NCBI RefSeq assembly: GCF_003491345.1
Contig: NZ_CP025512.1
Span: 682,001-746,000 of the forward strand
Length of the DNA stretch: 64,000 nucleotides
From: Neorhizobium sp. SOG26
GTDB lineage: Bacteria; Pseudomonadota; Alphaproteobacteria; Rhizobiales; Rhizobiaceae
Direction: 5' to 3'
Shown here: positions 25,550 to 33,892 of the stretch, piece by piece
Position numbering within the stretch: the stretch's first letter is position 1
Layout: every line of letters begins with the position of its first letter
Made by a program: the position numbers and the translations under genes
The notes under the pieces: model-generated
The model's database searches: none
Seen by the model: the letters and a program-made list of their open reading frames with translations, nothing else
What the model was told of the DNA's origin: nothing

Positions 25550-27034
25550 ATGGCGATTGCGGTATCGGCCTACGATAACCTGAGTATGGACGAGCTTCGC
25601 CGCCGTCTGGAAGAAGCGGAGGACACGCTGAGGGCGATCCGCGAGGGTGAGGTCGACGCGCTGGTGGTGCGCAACCCGCGCCGCGAAGACGAGGTCTTCA
25701 CGCTCGAAGGGGGCACCTCCTACCACAGCTTCATGGAGGCCATGGACCTCGGCGCCGCAGCCTTTGATGACAGCAATCGCCTGCTCTATGCCAACAAGGC
25801 GCTGCGCGAGTTGCTGCACCTGCCGGACGATACGATCGACGCCAGCCATATTGCCGCCGTGCTTGACGAGGAAACGCTTGTAACGGTTCGCGGGCTCATC
25901 GAGGCCGCGAAACAAACGAAGCAGACGGCCGAGATTGCGGTTGTCGTGGATTCGCGGGAGATGCAACTGCTGGTTTCGGCCGCTCCCCTGCAGCTCGGCG
26001 TCACCCGCGGCCTTGCCGTTACCTTCACCGATATCACCGCAAAGGTGCGCGCCGCTTCCGCCGAGGCTTCCGAGCGCGCGGCCCATTCCATCATCGCCTC
26101 GGCCAACGAGGCGGTGGTGGTCTGCGACACCAACGGCGTCATCACCCATGCCAATGCAGCGGTGTCCGCGATCTACAACGGCAACCCGGTTGGCGAAGTC
26201 TTCTCCGATATCATCCCGCTGAAGCTGACCGATTCCACCGGCCTTTTGCAGACGGAAGACATCGTGTCGCTTGCCGTTTCCGGCACCTCCGTCCAGGGCA
26301 TCGAAGCCGTCGCCTCGCAGGCGCCACGCGTCAAGGACGTGCTTTTGTCGGCAGCACCGCTTCGGGTCGGCAGCGACAAGGTGAGCGGCTGCGTCATCAC
26401 CATGGTCGACCTGTCGCAGCGCAAGGCAGCTGAAAAGCAGCAGCTTCTCTTGATGGGCGAGCTCGACCACCGTGTGAAGAACACGCTGGCGCTGGTGATG
26501 TCGATCTGCAAGCGCACCGCCTCGACGGAAGAAACCGTGCAGGGCTTCCAGGCCGCCTTTACCGGCCGCATCCAGGCGCTTGCCGCCACCCACAACCTGC
26601 TGGCCGACCGCAGCTGGTCGTCGATCTCGATTGCAGAGATCGTCAGCGCCGAGCTTGATCCCTTTGTGTCGAGTGCACAGGCCCGCCTGAAGGTGGAGGG
26701 CATCGAGGCCAAGGTGCTGCCGCGTGCGGCCATTGCACTTGGCCTTGTCATCCACGAACTGGCGACCAATGCCGTCAAATATGGCGCGCTTTCCAATGAG
26801 ACCGGCCGCGTGCAGGTGAAGGTCACCCGCAACGAAGGCGAAGCCTGGCTCGGCATCGAATGGGTCGAGAGTGGCGGCCCGGTCGTGCACCCGCCGAGCA
26901 AGCGCGGCTTTGGCCAGACGGTCATCACTCGCAGCCTGCAATATACTTCAAACGGTGGGGCGGATCTCGAATATCCGCCCGAAGGCCTCCGCTGTCGGAT
27001 TCGCATCCCGGAAGAGGATCTCGTGGCAGCCTGA
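25550..27034 (+). CDS. PAS-containing HWE-family histidine kinase
   Basis: A 494-aa soluble sensor kinase. An N-terminal coiled segment (SMDELRRRLEEAEDTLRAI) is followed by two PAS-like domains (about residues 55-165 and 175-290). The H-box then carries the phospho-acceptor His307 in GELDHRVKNTLAL. The HWE hallmarks are His402 and Asn407 in the N-box (IHELATNAVKYG) and Trp438-x-Glu440, followed by GFGQTVI. There is no transmembrane segment and no receiver domain; the cognate response regulator is not in the window. GTG at 25541 is an alternative start; both have ribosome-binding sites. Being third in the kai operon, it is the obvious candidate for timer output or input. Confidence 0.92.
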   Translation: MAIAVSAYDNLSMDELRRRLEEAEDTLRAIREGEVDALVVRNPRREDEVFTLEGGTSYHSFMEAMDLGAAAFDDSNRLLYANKALRELLHLPDDTIDASHIAAVLDEETLVTVRGLIEAAKQTKQTAEIAVVVDSREMQLLVSAAPLQLGVTRGLAVTFTDITAKVRAASAEASERAAHSIIASANEAVVVCDTNGVITHANAAVSAIYNGNPVGEVFSDIIPLKLTDSTGLLQTEDIVSLAVSGTSVQGIEAVASQAPRVKDVLLSAAPLRVGSDKVSGCVITMVDLSQRKAAEKQQLLLMGELDHRVKNTLALVMSICKRTASTEETVQGFQAAFTGRIQALAATHNLLADRSWSSISIAEIVSAELDPFVSSAQARLKVEGIEAKVLPRAAIALGLVIHELATNAVKYGALSNETGRVQVKVTRNEGEAWLGIEWVESGGPVVHPPSKRGFGQTVITRSLQYTSNGGADLEYPPEGLRCRIRIPEEDLVAA

Positions 27035-27075
27035 CTGCCGACGCTGTGGAAAAGACCTCTACTGAACATCCGTGA

Positions 27076-27105
27076 AGCCTCGCGTGACCAAACGCGAGGC
27101 TTTTT
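27076..27105 (+). terminator. Intrinsic terminator of the kaiC-kaiB-kinase operon
   Basis: AGCCTCGCGT at 27076-27085 pairs perfectly with ACGCGAGGCT at 27092-27101 around a six-base loop, running into a T tract (27101-27105). This is the clearest rho-independent terminator in the window. It separates the kai operon from the following ABC transporter operon. Confidence 0.93.
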
Positions 27106-27141
27106 GCTGTCATAGAATGCAGGTAATGCACAGTAAGTAAT

Positions 27142-27169
27142 CACACAACAGACATGATCACTTTGTGTG
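27142..27169. promoter_or_regulatory. Inverted repeat upstream of the ABC transporter operon
   Basis: CACACAA at 27142-27148 and TTGTGTG at 27163-27169 form a 7-bp inverted repeat with a 14-base spacer, about 80 bp before the binding-protein ATG. It could be an operator. I saw no TPP-riboswitch-like sequence in 27106-27244. Confidence 0.3.
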
Positions 27170-27244
27170 CATTTTCGACTTGCGCACGGGCAATAGACAC
27201 GGTTGAAATACCCCCGATAACAAAACCTTCAGGGGGCGATTTTC

Positions 27245-28285
27245 ATGATCTCGCGCAGAATGCTTTCCAAGCTGTCCGCCGTCGCCGTTCTGGCGCTCGG
27301 TGCCGGCTTTTCTCTTCCCGCCGCGCCGGCGCTGGCTGAAACCGCCGTCAAGCTGACGCTGGACTGGAAGTTCGAAGGTCCGGCCGCCGGCTTCCTGCTG
27401 GCGCAGGACAAGGGTTACTTCAAGGCCGAGGGTCTGGATGTCACGATCGACACCGGCAACGGCTCGGTCGAGGCGATCCCGCGTGTCGCAACCGGCGCCT
27501 ACCAGTTCGGCTTCGGCGACATCAACTCGCTGATCAAGTTCCTCGACGAGGACCCGAGCCAGAAGATCAAGATGATCATGATGGTTTACGAGCGCCCGAC
27601 CTTTGCGGTTGTCGGCCGCAAGTCGCTCGGCGTCACCACCGATCCGAAGTCGCTCGAAGGCAAGAAGCTCGGCGCACCGCCGCCGGATGGCGCATTTGCC
27701 CAGTGGAAGGCCTTCAAGCAGGTCGCCAATATCGACGACTCCAAGATCACGCTGGAATCGATCGGTTTCCCCGTGCGCGAGCCGATGCTGGCGCAGGGCC
27801 AGGTTGATGCCGTGTTCGGCTTTGCCTTCTCGGTCATCCTCAACCTGAAGGCCCAGGGCGTGAAGGACGAGGACATCGCCACCATCCTGATGGCGGAAAA
27901 TGGCCTCAACCTCTACGGCAACGGCGTCACCGTCAACGCCGACTTCGCTGAAAAGAACCCGGACGCCGTCAAGGGTTTCATGCGTGCGCTTGCCAAGGGC
28001 TTCGCCGATGCCGTCGCCAATCCGGAAGAAGGCGTGGCAGCCGTCCTGAAGCGCAACGAAACGCTGAGCAAGGACATCGAACTGGAGCGCTTGAACATGG
28101 CGAACGCCATGAACATCAAGACGCCTTACGTCGTCGAGAACGGCTTCGGTGGCATCGATGCCGAGCGCCTCGCGGCCTCGATCGAGACGCTGAAGCTTTC
28201 GATGGGCCTCAAGGGCAATGTGAAGCCGGAGCAGATCTTCGACGCCAGCTACCTGCCGGCCAAGGAAGAACGCATGCTGCCGTAA
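27245..28285 (+). CDS. ABC transporter periplasmic binding protein, NMT1/SsuA/TauA type
   Basis: A 346-aa secreted binding protein. The signal peptide spans residues 1-31 (ending PALAE). The mature part starts with KLTLDWKFEGPAAGFLLAQDKGYFKAEGLDV, the pattern of the NMT1/THI5-like and alkanesulfonate/taurine binding families. Ligand classes include pyrimidines, riboflavin precursors and sulfonates; nothing in the sequence chooses between them. An AGGGGGCG ribosome-binding site precedes the ATG. It is followed after 10 bp by a palindromic element and then by the ATPase and permease genes of the same system. Confidence 0.9.
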   Translation: MISRRMLSKLSAVAVLALGAGFSLPAAPALAETAVKLTLDWKFEGPAAGFLLAQDKGYFKAEGLDVTIDTGNGSVEAIPRVATGAYQFGFGDINSLIKFLDEDPSQKIKMIMMVYERPTFAVVGRKSLGVTTDPKSLEGKKLGAPPPDGAFAQWKAFKQVANIDDSKITLESIGFPVREPMLAQGQVDAVFGFAFSVILNLKAQGVKDEDIATILMAENGLNLYGNGVTVNADFAEKNPDAVKGFMRALAKGFADAVANPEEGVAAVLKRNETLSKDIELERLNMANAMNIKTPYVVENGFGGIDAERLAASIETLKLSMGLKGNVKPEQIFDASYLPAKEERMLP

Positions 28286-28295
28286 GGCTCCGCTT

Positions 28296-28372
28296 GCCCC
28301 TCAGCTCAACCTCTCCCCGCAGGCGGGGAGAGGGGTCTGACGGGAGAAGGGACCCGGACGCGGATGAGGGGC
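28296..28372. repeat. REP-like palindromic intergenic element (copy 1)
   Basis: An outer inverted repeat GCCCCTCA (28296-28303)/TGAGGGGC (28365-28372) encloses an inner one, CCTCTCCCCGC (28310-28320)/GCGGGGAGAGG (28323-28333). It lies between the binding-protein stop and the ATPase start. It shares the CGGATGAGGGGCG end and the GGGGAGAGGGG core with the element at 44561-44690. Confidence 0.75.
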
Positions 28373-28405
28373 GATCACAGGCGATCGACAGGAAAGAACA
28401 ACTGC

Positions 28406-29194
28406 ATGCACCACCTCGTTTCCATTGAAGATGTCGACATGCGTTATGGCGGTGCGGCGGGAACGCTCGCCGTCTCGGGCCTCAACATGAAGGTGGGCAA
28501 GGGCGAGTTCGCGGCTGTTGTCGGTCCGTCGGGCTGCGGCAAGTCCACCCTCATGAAGCTGGTTACCGGCCTGCATCTGCCGCAGCGCGGTGCGGTGCTC
28601 GTGGCGGGCAAGCTGGTCACCGAACCGGTTTCGATCGTCGGCATGGCCTTCCAGAACCCGACCATGCTGCCCTGGCGCACGACGCTCGACAACATTCTCC
28701 TGCCGCTCGAGATCGTCGAGAAACATCGCCACCGGCTACGGGCACATAAGAAGGAATATGTCGAGAAAGCCGAGCACCTGCTCGAGATCGTCGGCCTGAA
28801 AGGTTTCGGCTCGAAGTTTCCCTGGCAGCTTTCCGGCGGCATGCAGCAGCGCGCCAATCTCTGCCGGGCGTTGATCCACGAGCCGGAACTTCTGATGCTC
28901 GATGAGCCTTTCGGTGCGCTTGATGCCTTTACCCGCGAGGAACTCTGGTGCGTGATCCGCGACCTGCACGCCGCCCAGGGCGTGACCATCGTACTGGTGA
29001 CGCATGACCTGCGCGAGGCGACCTTCCTTGCCGACCGGATCTTCGTGATGAGCGCGCGCCCGGGCCGCGTCCTCAAGGAACATGTCGTGCCCTTCGAGCG
29101 GCCGCGCGACCTCGAAGTGATGTACGAAAAGGGGTTCAACGACATGGTGCATGAACTGCATGGCGAAATCGCCAAGGCGAGGGTGGCGGCATGA
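28406..29194 (+). CDS. ABC transporter ATP-binding protein (SsuB/TauB type)
   Basis: A 262-aa ATPase. Walker A is GPSGCGKST, the signature is LSGGMQQR, Walker B is LLMLDEPFGALD, the H-loop is VLVTHDLREA. This is the typical nitrate/sulfonate/taurine (SsuB/TauB) subfamily pattern. The ATG at 28406 (MHHLVSIEDVDMRYG) has AGGAAAG upstream; the frame extends back to 28364 through the palindromic element, which is not expected to be coding. The stop overlaps the permease start by four bases (ATGA), so translation is coupled. Confidence 0.92.
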   Translation: MHHLVSIEDVDMRYGGAAGTLAVSGLNMKVGKGEFAAVVGPSGCGKSTLMKLVTGLHLPQRGAVLVAGKLVTEPVSIVGMAFQNPTMLPWRTTLDNILLPLEIVEKHRHRLRAHKKEYVEKAEHLLEIVGLKGFGSKFPWQLSGGMQQRANLCRALIHEPELLMLDEPFGALDAFTREELWCVIRDLHAAQGVTIVLVTHDLREATFLADRIFVMSARPGRVLKEHVVPFERPRDLEVMYEKGFNDMVHELHGEIAKARVAA

Positions 29195-30009
29195 GCGCGA
29201 TTGCAGAAGAAAACAAGCCCGCGGCACCCGTCGCGTCCATGTCGTCCGGCATCGCGCTGGTGAAGCTGGCGCCCTGGCTCTACACAATCGGGCTGTTCGC
29301 AGTCTGGGAACTGCTGGTCATCTTCCTCGACATGCCGCCGACCATCCTGCCGGCGCCGTCGCGCGTCTTCGCGGCGATCGTGCAATACTGGTCGCCGATC
29401 TGGAAGAACTCGCTGCAGACGCTTTACACCACCACTGTCGGCTTCGCGATTGCGGTGGTGGCTGGGCTGGGGCTTGGTCTCTTCATCGGCTGGTCGAAGA
29501 CCATCTATGCCGGGCTTTACCCGCTGATGATCGGTTTTAACGCCATCCCCAAGGTCGCGCTGGTGCCGATCCTCGTCATCTGGTTCGGCATCGGTGCAGT
29601 GCCGGCCATCCTTACCGCCTTCCTGATTTCCTTCTTCCCGATCGTCGTCAATGTCGCGACCGGCCTGGCCACCATCGAACCGGAAACCGAGGATGTGTTG
29701 CGGGCGCTCGGAGCACGGAAGATGGACATCATGCTGAAGGTCGGCATCCCGCGTTCGATGCCGTATTTCTTCGGATCATTGAAGGTGGCAATCACGCTTG
29801 CCTTCGTCGGCTCCGTCGTCTCCGAAACCGTCGCCTCGAACTACGGTCTCGGCAACATGATGAGCTCGGCCCAGAGCATGTTCAACGTGCCGCTGGTGTT
29901 CGCGGGTCTCCTGATGCTCGCGATCGAAGGCATCGCCATGTATGCACTGATGGCCTGGGTCGAGATGCGCATGACCGGCTGGGCGCACCGCTCGTCCATG
30001 TCGCACTGA
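29191..30009 (+). CDS. ABC transporter permease (SsuC/TauC type)
   Basis: A 272-aa inner-membrane protein with about six transmembrane helices. The cytoplasmic coupling-loop motif of BPD permeases is seen as EDVLRALGARKMDIMLKVGIPRSMPY. It completes the transporter with the binding protein (27245) and ATPase (28406), giving binding protein, ATPase, permease order. A short stem-loop with CATCCG/CGGATG arms (30030-30054) follows the stop but has no U tract. Confidence 0.92.
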   Translation: MSAIAEENKPAAPVASMSSGIALVKLAPWLYTIGLFAVWELLVIFLDMPPTILPAPSRVFAAIVQYWSPIWKNSLQTLYTTTVGFAIAVVAGLGLGLFIGWSKTIYAGLYPLMIGFNAIPKVALVPILVIWFGIGAVPAILTAFLISFFPIVVNVATGLATIEPETEDVLRALGARKMDIMLKVGIPRSMPYFFGSLKVAITLAFVGSVVSETVASNYGLGNMMSSAQSMFNVPLVFAGLLMLAIEGIAMYALMAWVEMRMTGWAHRSSMSH

Positions 30010-30169
30010 AGCATATGTTGTCGCATTTACATCCGGCGAACTTGTCGTCGGATGAAAAACGTCCGCCGAAGCTTCAGCAGGGCATGTGCAGTTAGAATTG
30101 TCCGTACTTCCTTAAGAGTTTTCCAGCAAATCTGGCACCTTCAACGGGTCCTTTTGGCTGGAGTATTAG

Positions 30170-32104
30170 GTGAAACGTCCTTCAGTAAGACTATCCTTAA
30201 TTAGTGCCTTTGCATGCCTTTCTCTTTCCGGTGCGGCTCTTTCAGGCACCGGCATCTACGAAATGTTTGAGCTCGACTCCAAGACCGACACGATTGCGAC
30301 GGATCTGCTTCCGCGTCTGGCGCAGTCGAAGGACATCGATGCCGCGGTTGCGAGCCTTCGTTTGGCTTATGTCCAGCACATCATCTCTCCGGACAATGCC
30401 CTGGCGCTGGAGGCGGAAGCCAAGATCGCCGCTGAGCGCAGCCGCATCGAAAAGGCGGTCGCAGATTCCGAGCGCGTGCTTGGCCCGGGAGATACCCGCC
30501 AGGCAGAGCTGCTGAAGGTGATCGGCGAAAACTTCACCAACCTCGTCAAGGCAGGCGACGAAGTCGTCACCCTGTCGCGCAATGGCAGCGAACGTCAGGC
30601 AAAGCTCGCCTTCAACCGCGATGTCGAACCCTTTGGCAACCAGATCGCTGAAGCGGCGTTGGCGCTTGTCGCGCTGAATGACGCGAGTGTCGCCAGGTTT
30701 GCACAGGAAAGCGAAGAACTGAAGCAGAGCGGCCTGACGATCTTCTACGGTCTCAGCATCTTCACCGCACTCGTCGGCGTGCTTGCCATGGTCTTCGCGG
30801 TGCGCGGCATCGCCAACCCGATCCTGCGCATCGATGGCGCCATGCGCCGCCTTGCGCAAGGCGATACCCAGTCCGAAATCCCGTTCACCGGCCGGACCGA
30901 TGAGGTCGGCTCGATGGCCGGTGCCGTTGAAGTGTTCCGCCAGGCAGCGATTGCCAACAAGCGCCTGGAAGAGGAAGCGGAGGCGGCCCGCCGGCAGGCC
31001 GAAGCCGACCGTATCACCGCGCAGCAGCGTGCCGAAGCCGATGCCGCCGAACGCCTGCGGGCGGCAACCTCCGGCCTTGCGGTCGGGCTGCGTCGCCTTG
31101 CCGAAGGTGATCTTGCCTTCCAGCTCGAGGAAGCCTTTGCGCCGGATTTCGAAGGCTTGCGCCACGACTTCAACCAGTCCGTCCGCCAGCTCGCGGATAC
31201 GCTGACGACGATCTCGCACAGCATCCACGGCATGGACAACGGCACCCGCGAGATCTCCACGGGTATCGCTGCGCTTTCGAAGCGCACCGAACAGCAGGCA
31301 GCGGCGCTGGAAGAAACCGCAGCGGCGCTCGATGAAATCACCGCCAACGTGACAAGCTCGGCCAAGCGCACGGAAGAAGCCCGCACCATCGCCGTGATGG
31401 CAAATGAAAGCGCCGCAAGCTCCACCGAGGTCGTGCATCATGCGGAAGACGCGATGCGCCGCATCGAGGATTCCTCGCAGCAGATCTCCAGCATCATCGG
31501 CGTGATCGACGAGATCGCCTTCCAGACGAACCTGCTGGCGCTGAATGCCGGTGTCGAGGCGGCCCGCGCCGGTGATGCAGGCAAGGGCTTTGCCGTTGTC
31601 GCACAGGAAGTGCGCGAACTGGCCCAGCGGTCTGCCAAGGCTGCGAAGGAAATCAAGGAGTTGATCCAGAACTCTGCCGGCGAGGTTGAAAACGGCGTCA
31701 CCCTGGTGCGCAAGACCGGTATCGCGCTCGGCACGATCGGCGGCTTCATCTCCGAGATCAACAAGCACATGGACGCGATCAGCCTTTCGGCACGCGAACA
31801 GTCGACCGGCTTGGCGGAAGTCAATTCCGCCGTCAATGCCATGGACCAGACCACCCAGCAGAACGCCGCAATGGTGGAAGAATCGACCGCGGCTGCGGCA
31901 ACGCTGGCGGCCGAGGCCGAGAAGCTTCGTGACCTCGTGGCGCGGTTCCAGCTCGATGGCATGGCAAGCGGTGCGGTGAGCGCGCTGCGCCACACGGCGT
32001 CTGCCATGGCAGCACCGGAAACCTCGCGCACCCGTCGCGCGCAGGCAGCACCGCGTTTTGAAGGCAATGCAGCGGTTGCTGCGCACGACTGGCAGGACTT
32101 CTAG
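30170..32104 (+). CDS. Methyl-accepting chemotaxis protein with CheR-tether-like C-terminus
   Basis: A 644-aa chemoreceptor starting at GTG 30170 (GGAG upstream). TM1 is at about residues 8-28. A helical periplasmic domain of about 160 residues follows, TM2 is near residues 188-212, then a HAMP domain, a helical linker with a second HAMP-like unit, and the MCP signalling domain. The hairpin tip reads [21 protein letters not shown]. The last five residues, DWQDF, fit the aromatic-x-x-aromatic pentapeptide that tethers CheR/CheB. The ligand is unknown. It sits 160 bp after an ABC transporter operon, so sensing of the transported compound is a possibility, not a demonstrated link. Confidence 0.93.
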   Translation: MKRPSVRLSLISAFACLSLSGAALSGTGIYEMFELDSKTDTIATDLLPRLAQSKDIDAAVASLRLAYVQHIISPDNALALEAEAKIAAERSRIEKAVADSERVLGPGDTRQAELLKVIGENFTNLVKAGDEVVTLSRNGSERQAKLAFNRDVEPFGNQIAEAALALVALNDASVARFAQESEELKQSGLTIFYGLSIFTALVGVLAMVFAVRGIANPILRIDGAMRRLAQGDTQSEIPFTGRTDEVGSMAGAVEVFRQAAIANKRLEEEAEAARRQAEADRITAQQRAEADAAERLRAATSGLAVGLRRLAEGDLAFQLEEAFAPDFEGLRHDFNQSVRQLADTLTTISHSIHGMDNGTREISTGIAALSKRTEQQAAALEETAAALDEITANVTSSAKRTEEARTIAVMANESAASSTEVVHHAEDAMRRIEDSSQQISSIIGVIDEIAFQTNLLALNAGVEAARAGDAGKGFAVVAQEVRELAQRSAKAAKEIKELIQNSAGEVENGVTLVRKTGIALGTIGGFISEINKHMDAISLSAREQSTGLAEVNSAVNAMDQTTQQNAAMVEESTAAAATLAAEAEKLRDLVARFQLDGMASGAVSALRHTASAMAAPETSRTRRAQAAPRFEGNAAVAAHDWQDF

Positions 32105-32122
32105 GCCAGTCCGTTTGAACTG

Positions 32123-32656
32123 TCAGGCGGGGGTGTAGGTCAACCGCACCACGTCCCCGCCGACCCTCAGGCTGTCCACGAGGCGCAGCCTCGGCCTCGG
32201 GCCGGCAAACAACGGCTGGCCACTGCCCAGCACCTCCGGGTGGATGTAGATCCGATATTCATCCACCAGCCCAAGCTCGCCCAGCGCATTCGCCAGTTCC
32301 GGCCCGGCCACCTCCATCTCCCCGTCACGATCCGCCTTCACCTTGCGCACCGCCCCCTCGAGGTCATCTGAAACGAGCGTCGCATTCGGACCCACGGTCT
32401 CGAGTGTACGTGACACGACCCATTTTGGCTGGGCGCGCCACGCCTGTGCATATTCCCGCCGTGGTCCATTCCACTCGGCATGCTCGCCGTCCCAGTAGCG
32501 CATCGTCTCATACATGCGCCGGCCGTAGATCAGGCCGGAAAGGCCGCTGACATCATCGATAAAGTGCCGGAACAGCGCGGCATCTGGCGGTCCCATTCTC
32601 ATGTGATCGATGTAACCGTCGAGCGACTGGTTCAGTGCAAAGACCAGCTTTGCCAT
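32123..32656 (-). CDS. Dihydrofolate reductase family protein (RibD C-terminal type)
   Basis: A 177-aa protein of the DHFR/RibD_C superfamily. The visible motifs are MAKLVFALNQSLDGYI at the N-terminus, GLIYGRRMYETMRYW near residues 48-62 for the NADPH-binding fold, and EVAGPELANAL near residue 117. These small stand-alone reductases (YyaP/YwjB type) have no assigned substrate. The start at 32656 follows a GGAG site; the frame extends 20 codons upstream without family support. It is convergent with the MCP gene and divergent from the Xre/RES module. Confidence 0.85.
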   Translation of the reverse strand: MAKLVFALNQSLDGYIDHMRMGPPDAALFRHFIDDVSGLSGLIYGRRMYETMRYWDGEHAEWNGPRREYAQAWRAQPKWVVSRTLETVGPNATLVSDDLEGAVRKVKADRDGEMEVAGPELANALGELGLVDEYRIYIHPEVLGSGQPLFAGPRPRLRLVDSLRVGGDVVRLTYTPA

Positions 32657-32732
32657 GGTGCACCCACTCCTCCCGTTGAGCGGCAGGATCGTAGCCCAGC
32701 ATCCCATCCGCAGCAATGAGAACCAAAAGACC

Positions 32733-32760
32733 TTTACATGCGGTCCATCTGGACTATGTT
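32733..32760 (+). promoter_or_regulatory. Promoter with embedded operator for the Xre/RES module
   Basis: TTTACA at 32733-32738 and TATGTT at 32755-32760 with a 16-base spacer fit a sigma-70-type promoter. The spacer contains the palindrome GTCCA-TC-TGGAC (32743-32754), an ideal place for autorepression by the antitoxin. Transcription would start near 32767, before the AAGGAG site at 32775. Confidence 0.55.
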
Positions 32761-32785
32761 CTGCTTAAACCCGAAAGGAGAGCAC

Positions 32786-33175
32786 GTGGAAGTAGCTGCC
32801 AAACGACATGATGCCGAGGGCATGACGGCGGTTGCCCTGAAGGCCTTCGGCAACGTGGCGAGCGAATGGCACCTTGCTCTGCATGAGGCGGCGGCACTCG
32901 CCGATATGTCCGAGAGCACCTGGAAGCGGGCACGCAAGCCCGGTTACACCGGCGGCCTCGGCAAGGACCAGATGCTCCGGCTCAGCGCCATCATCGGCAT
33001 CTACAAGGCGCTGAAGCTCTATTTCAGTGAGCCGATCGCAGTGCAATGGATGACGCTTCCGAACAGCGGGCCACTGTTTAACGGCGCCCGCCCGGTTGAT
33101 ACACTCATCGAGGAGGGGCTTCCGCAGTTCCTGCGCGTCCGCAACTACCTCGATGCGCTGCGGGGCGGACAGTGA
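32786..33175 (+). CDS. Xre/MbcA/ParS-type antitoxin (DUF2384)
   Basis: A 129-aa protein. Residues about 15-65 form a helical Xre-like DNA-binding part (ALHEAAALADMSESTWKRAR). The C-terminal half (LSAIIGIYKALKLYFSEP ... GPLFNGARPVDTLIEEGLPQFLRVRNYLDALRGG) is the DUF2384 toxin-binding domain that inserts into the active site of RES toxins. GTG 32786 is chosen because AAGGAG lies five bases upstream and the predicted transcription start is near 32767. The frame is open further upstream but that part would not be transcribed. It overlaps the toxin gene by four bases. Confidence 0.9.
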   Translation: MEVAAKRHDAEGMTAVALKAFGNVASEWHLALHEAAALADMSESTWKRARKPGYTGGLGKDQMLRLSAIIGIYKALKLYFSEPIAVQWMTLPNSGPLFNGARPVDTLIEEGLPQFLRVRNYLDALRGGQ

Positions 33176-33864
33176 TCGTCACCACACTGCGCGAGCGGGG
33201 GCTCGTGCGGCTCATCCCGGCGACCTACCATAAGCCTCCCAGCCTGCGCGGCCTTGTCGACAGCGATGCCGAGCTGGACATCCTGACCGAGATCGAAGGG
33301 ATGACCAGCGCCCGGCTGACGGCGGAACGCGGCCTCAACCTGCATCTCGACCGTCGCGAACTTGCCTGGAAGCGGCGCAAGCATGACCTGCAGGTCTATG
33401 GCAACAGCCACATCAACGCGGCCTTCACATACACGCGCGCCGGCGGCAACCGCTTCAACGACGAAAGCCGTGGCGCCTGGTATTGCAGCTGGGAGACGAT
33501 GACGTCCGTCGCCGAAGTTGCCTTCCACCGCACCCGCGAGCTTCGGTATATCGGCATCTTCCATGACACCGCCCGCTACGTTGAACTTCTGGCAGATTTC
33601 ATCGGCGAGTTCGCCGACATCACCGACGAGCAGGGACATCCCTCGCTGAACGCGGATCCGGCTGTCGGCTACCCGCAAGGTCAGGCTCTGGCCGAACGGC
33701 TTCGGCGGGAAGAGTTTCCGGGCCTCATCTACCCGTCGGTGCGGCACGAGGGTGGCCGGTGCCTCGTGGCCTTTGATCCGACGGCGATCCGCAACGTGCG
33801 GCCGGGGGCCTCCTGGGATTTCGTCTGGGCGGGTTCGGAAGATTTTACCGTGCAGGGCGTCTGA
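33172..33864 (+). CDS. RES-domain toxin (NAD+ phosphorylase/ADP-ribosyltransferase fold)
   Basis: A 230-aa RES toxin. Members such as MbcT degrade NAD+ or, like ParT, modify targets. The eponymous residues are Arg94 in GGNRFND, Glu115 in SVAEVAFHR and Ser189 in GLIYPSVR, all intact, so the toxin looks active. The GTG start overlaps the antitoxin stop (GTGA), the standard type II arrangement with the antitoxin first. A strong 12-bp inverted repeat follows the gene. The module may stabilise the surrounding region or act in stress; neither is shown. Confidence 0.92.
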   Translation: MIVTTLRERGLVRLIPATYHKPPSLRGLVDSDAELDILTEIEGMTSARLTAERGLNLHLDRRELAWKRRKHDLQVYGNSHINAAFTYTRAGGNRFNDESRGAWYCSWETMTSVAEVAFHRTRELRYIGIFHDTARYVELLADFIGEFADITDEQGHPSLNADPAVGYPQGQALAERLRREEFPGLIYPSVRHEGGRCLVAFDPTAIRNVRPGASWDFVWAGSEDFTVQGV

Positions 33865-33892
33865 GCCGCCCGCGTCACAAGCTCAAGTTTGC

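Noticed and set aside
24848..26941. Very long open frame antisense to the kai operon (about 697 codons)
   Set aside because: It is complementary to two clearly real genes and has no recognisable motifs. Long antisense open frames are expected in GC-rich DNA.
27106..27244. Possible TPP riboswitch upstream of the NMT1-type transporter
   Set aside because: The conserved CUGAGA and ACCUGA elements of TPP riboswitches were not found.
28296..28372. The nested palindrome as an intrinsic terminator of the binding-protein gene
   Set aside because: There is no U tract, the ATPase and permease continue the operon immediately afterwards, and a related sequence recurs elsewhere in the window.
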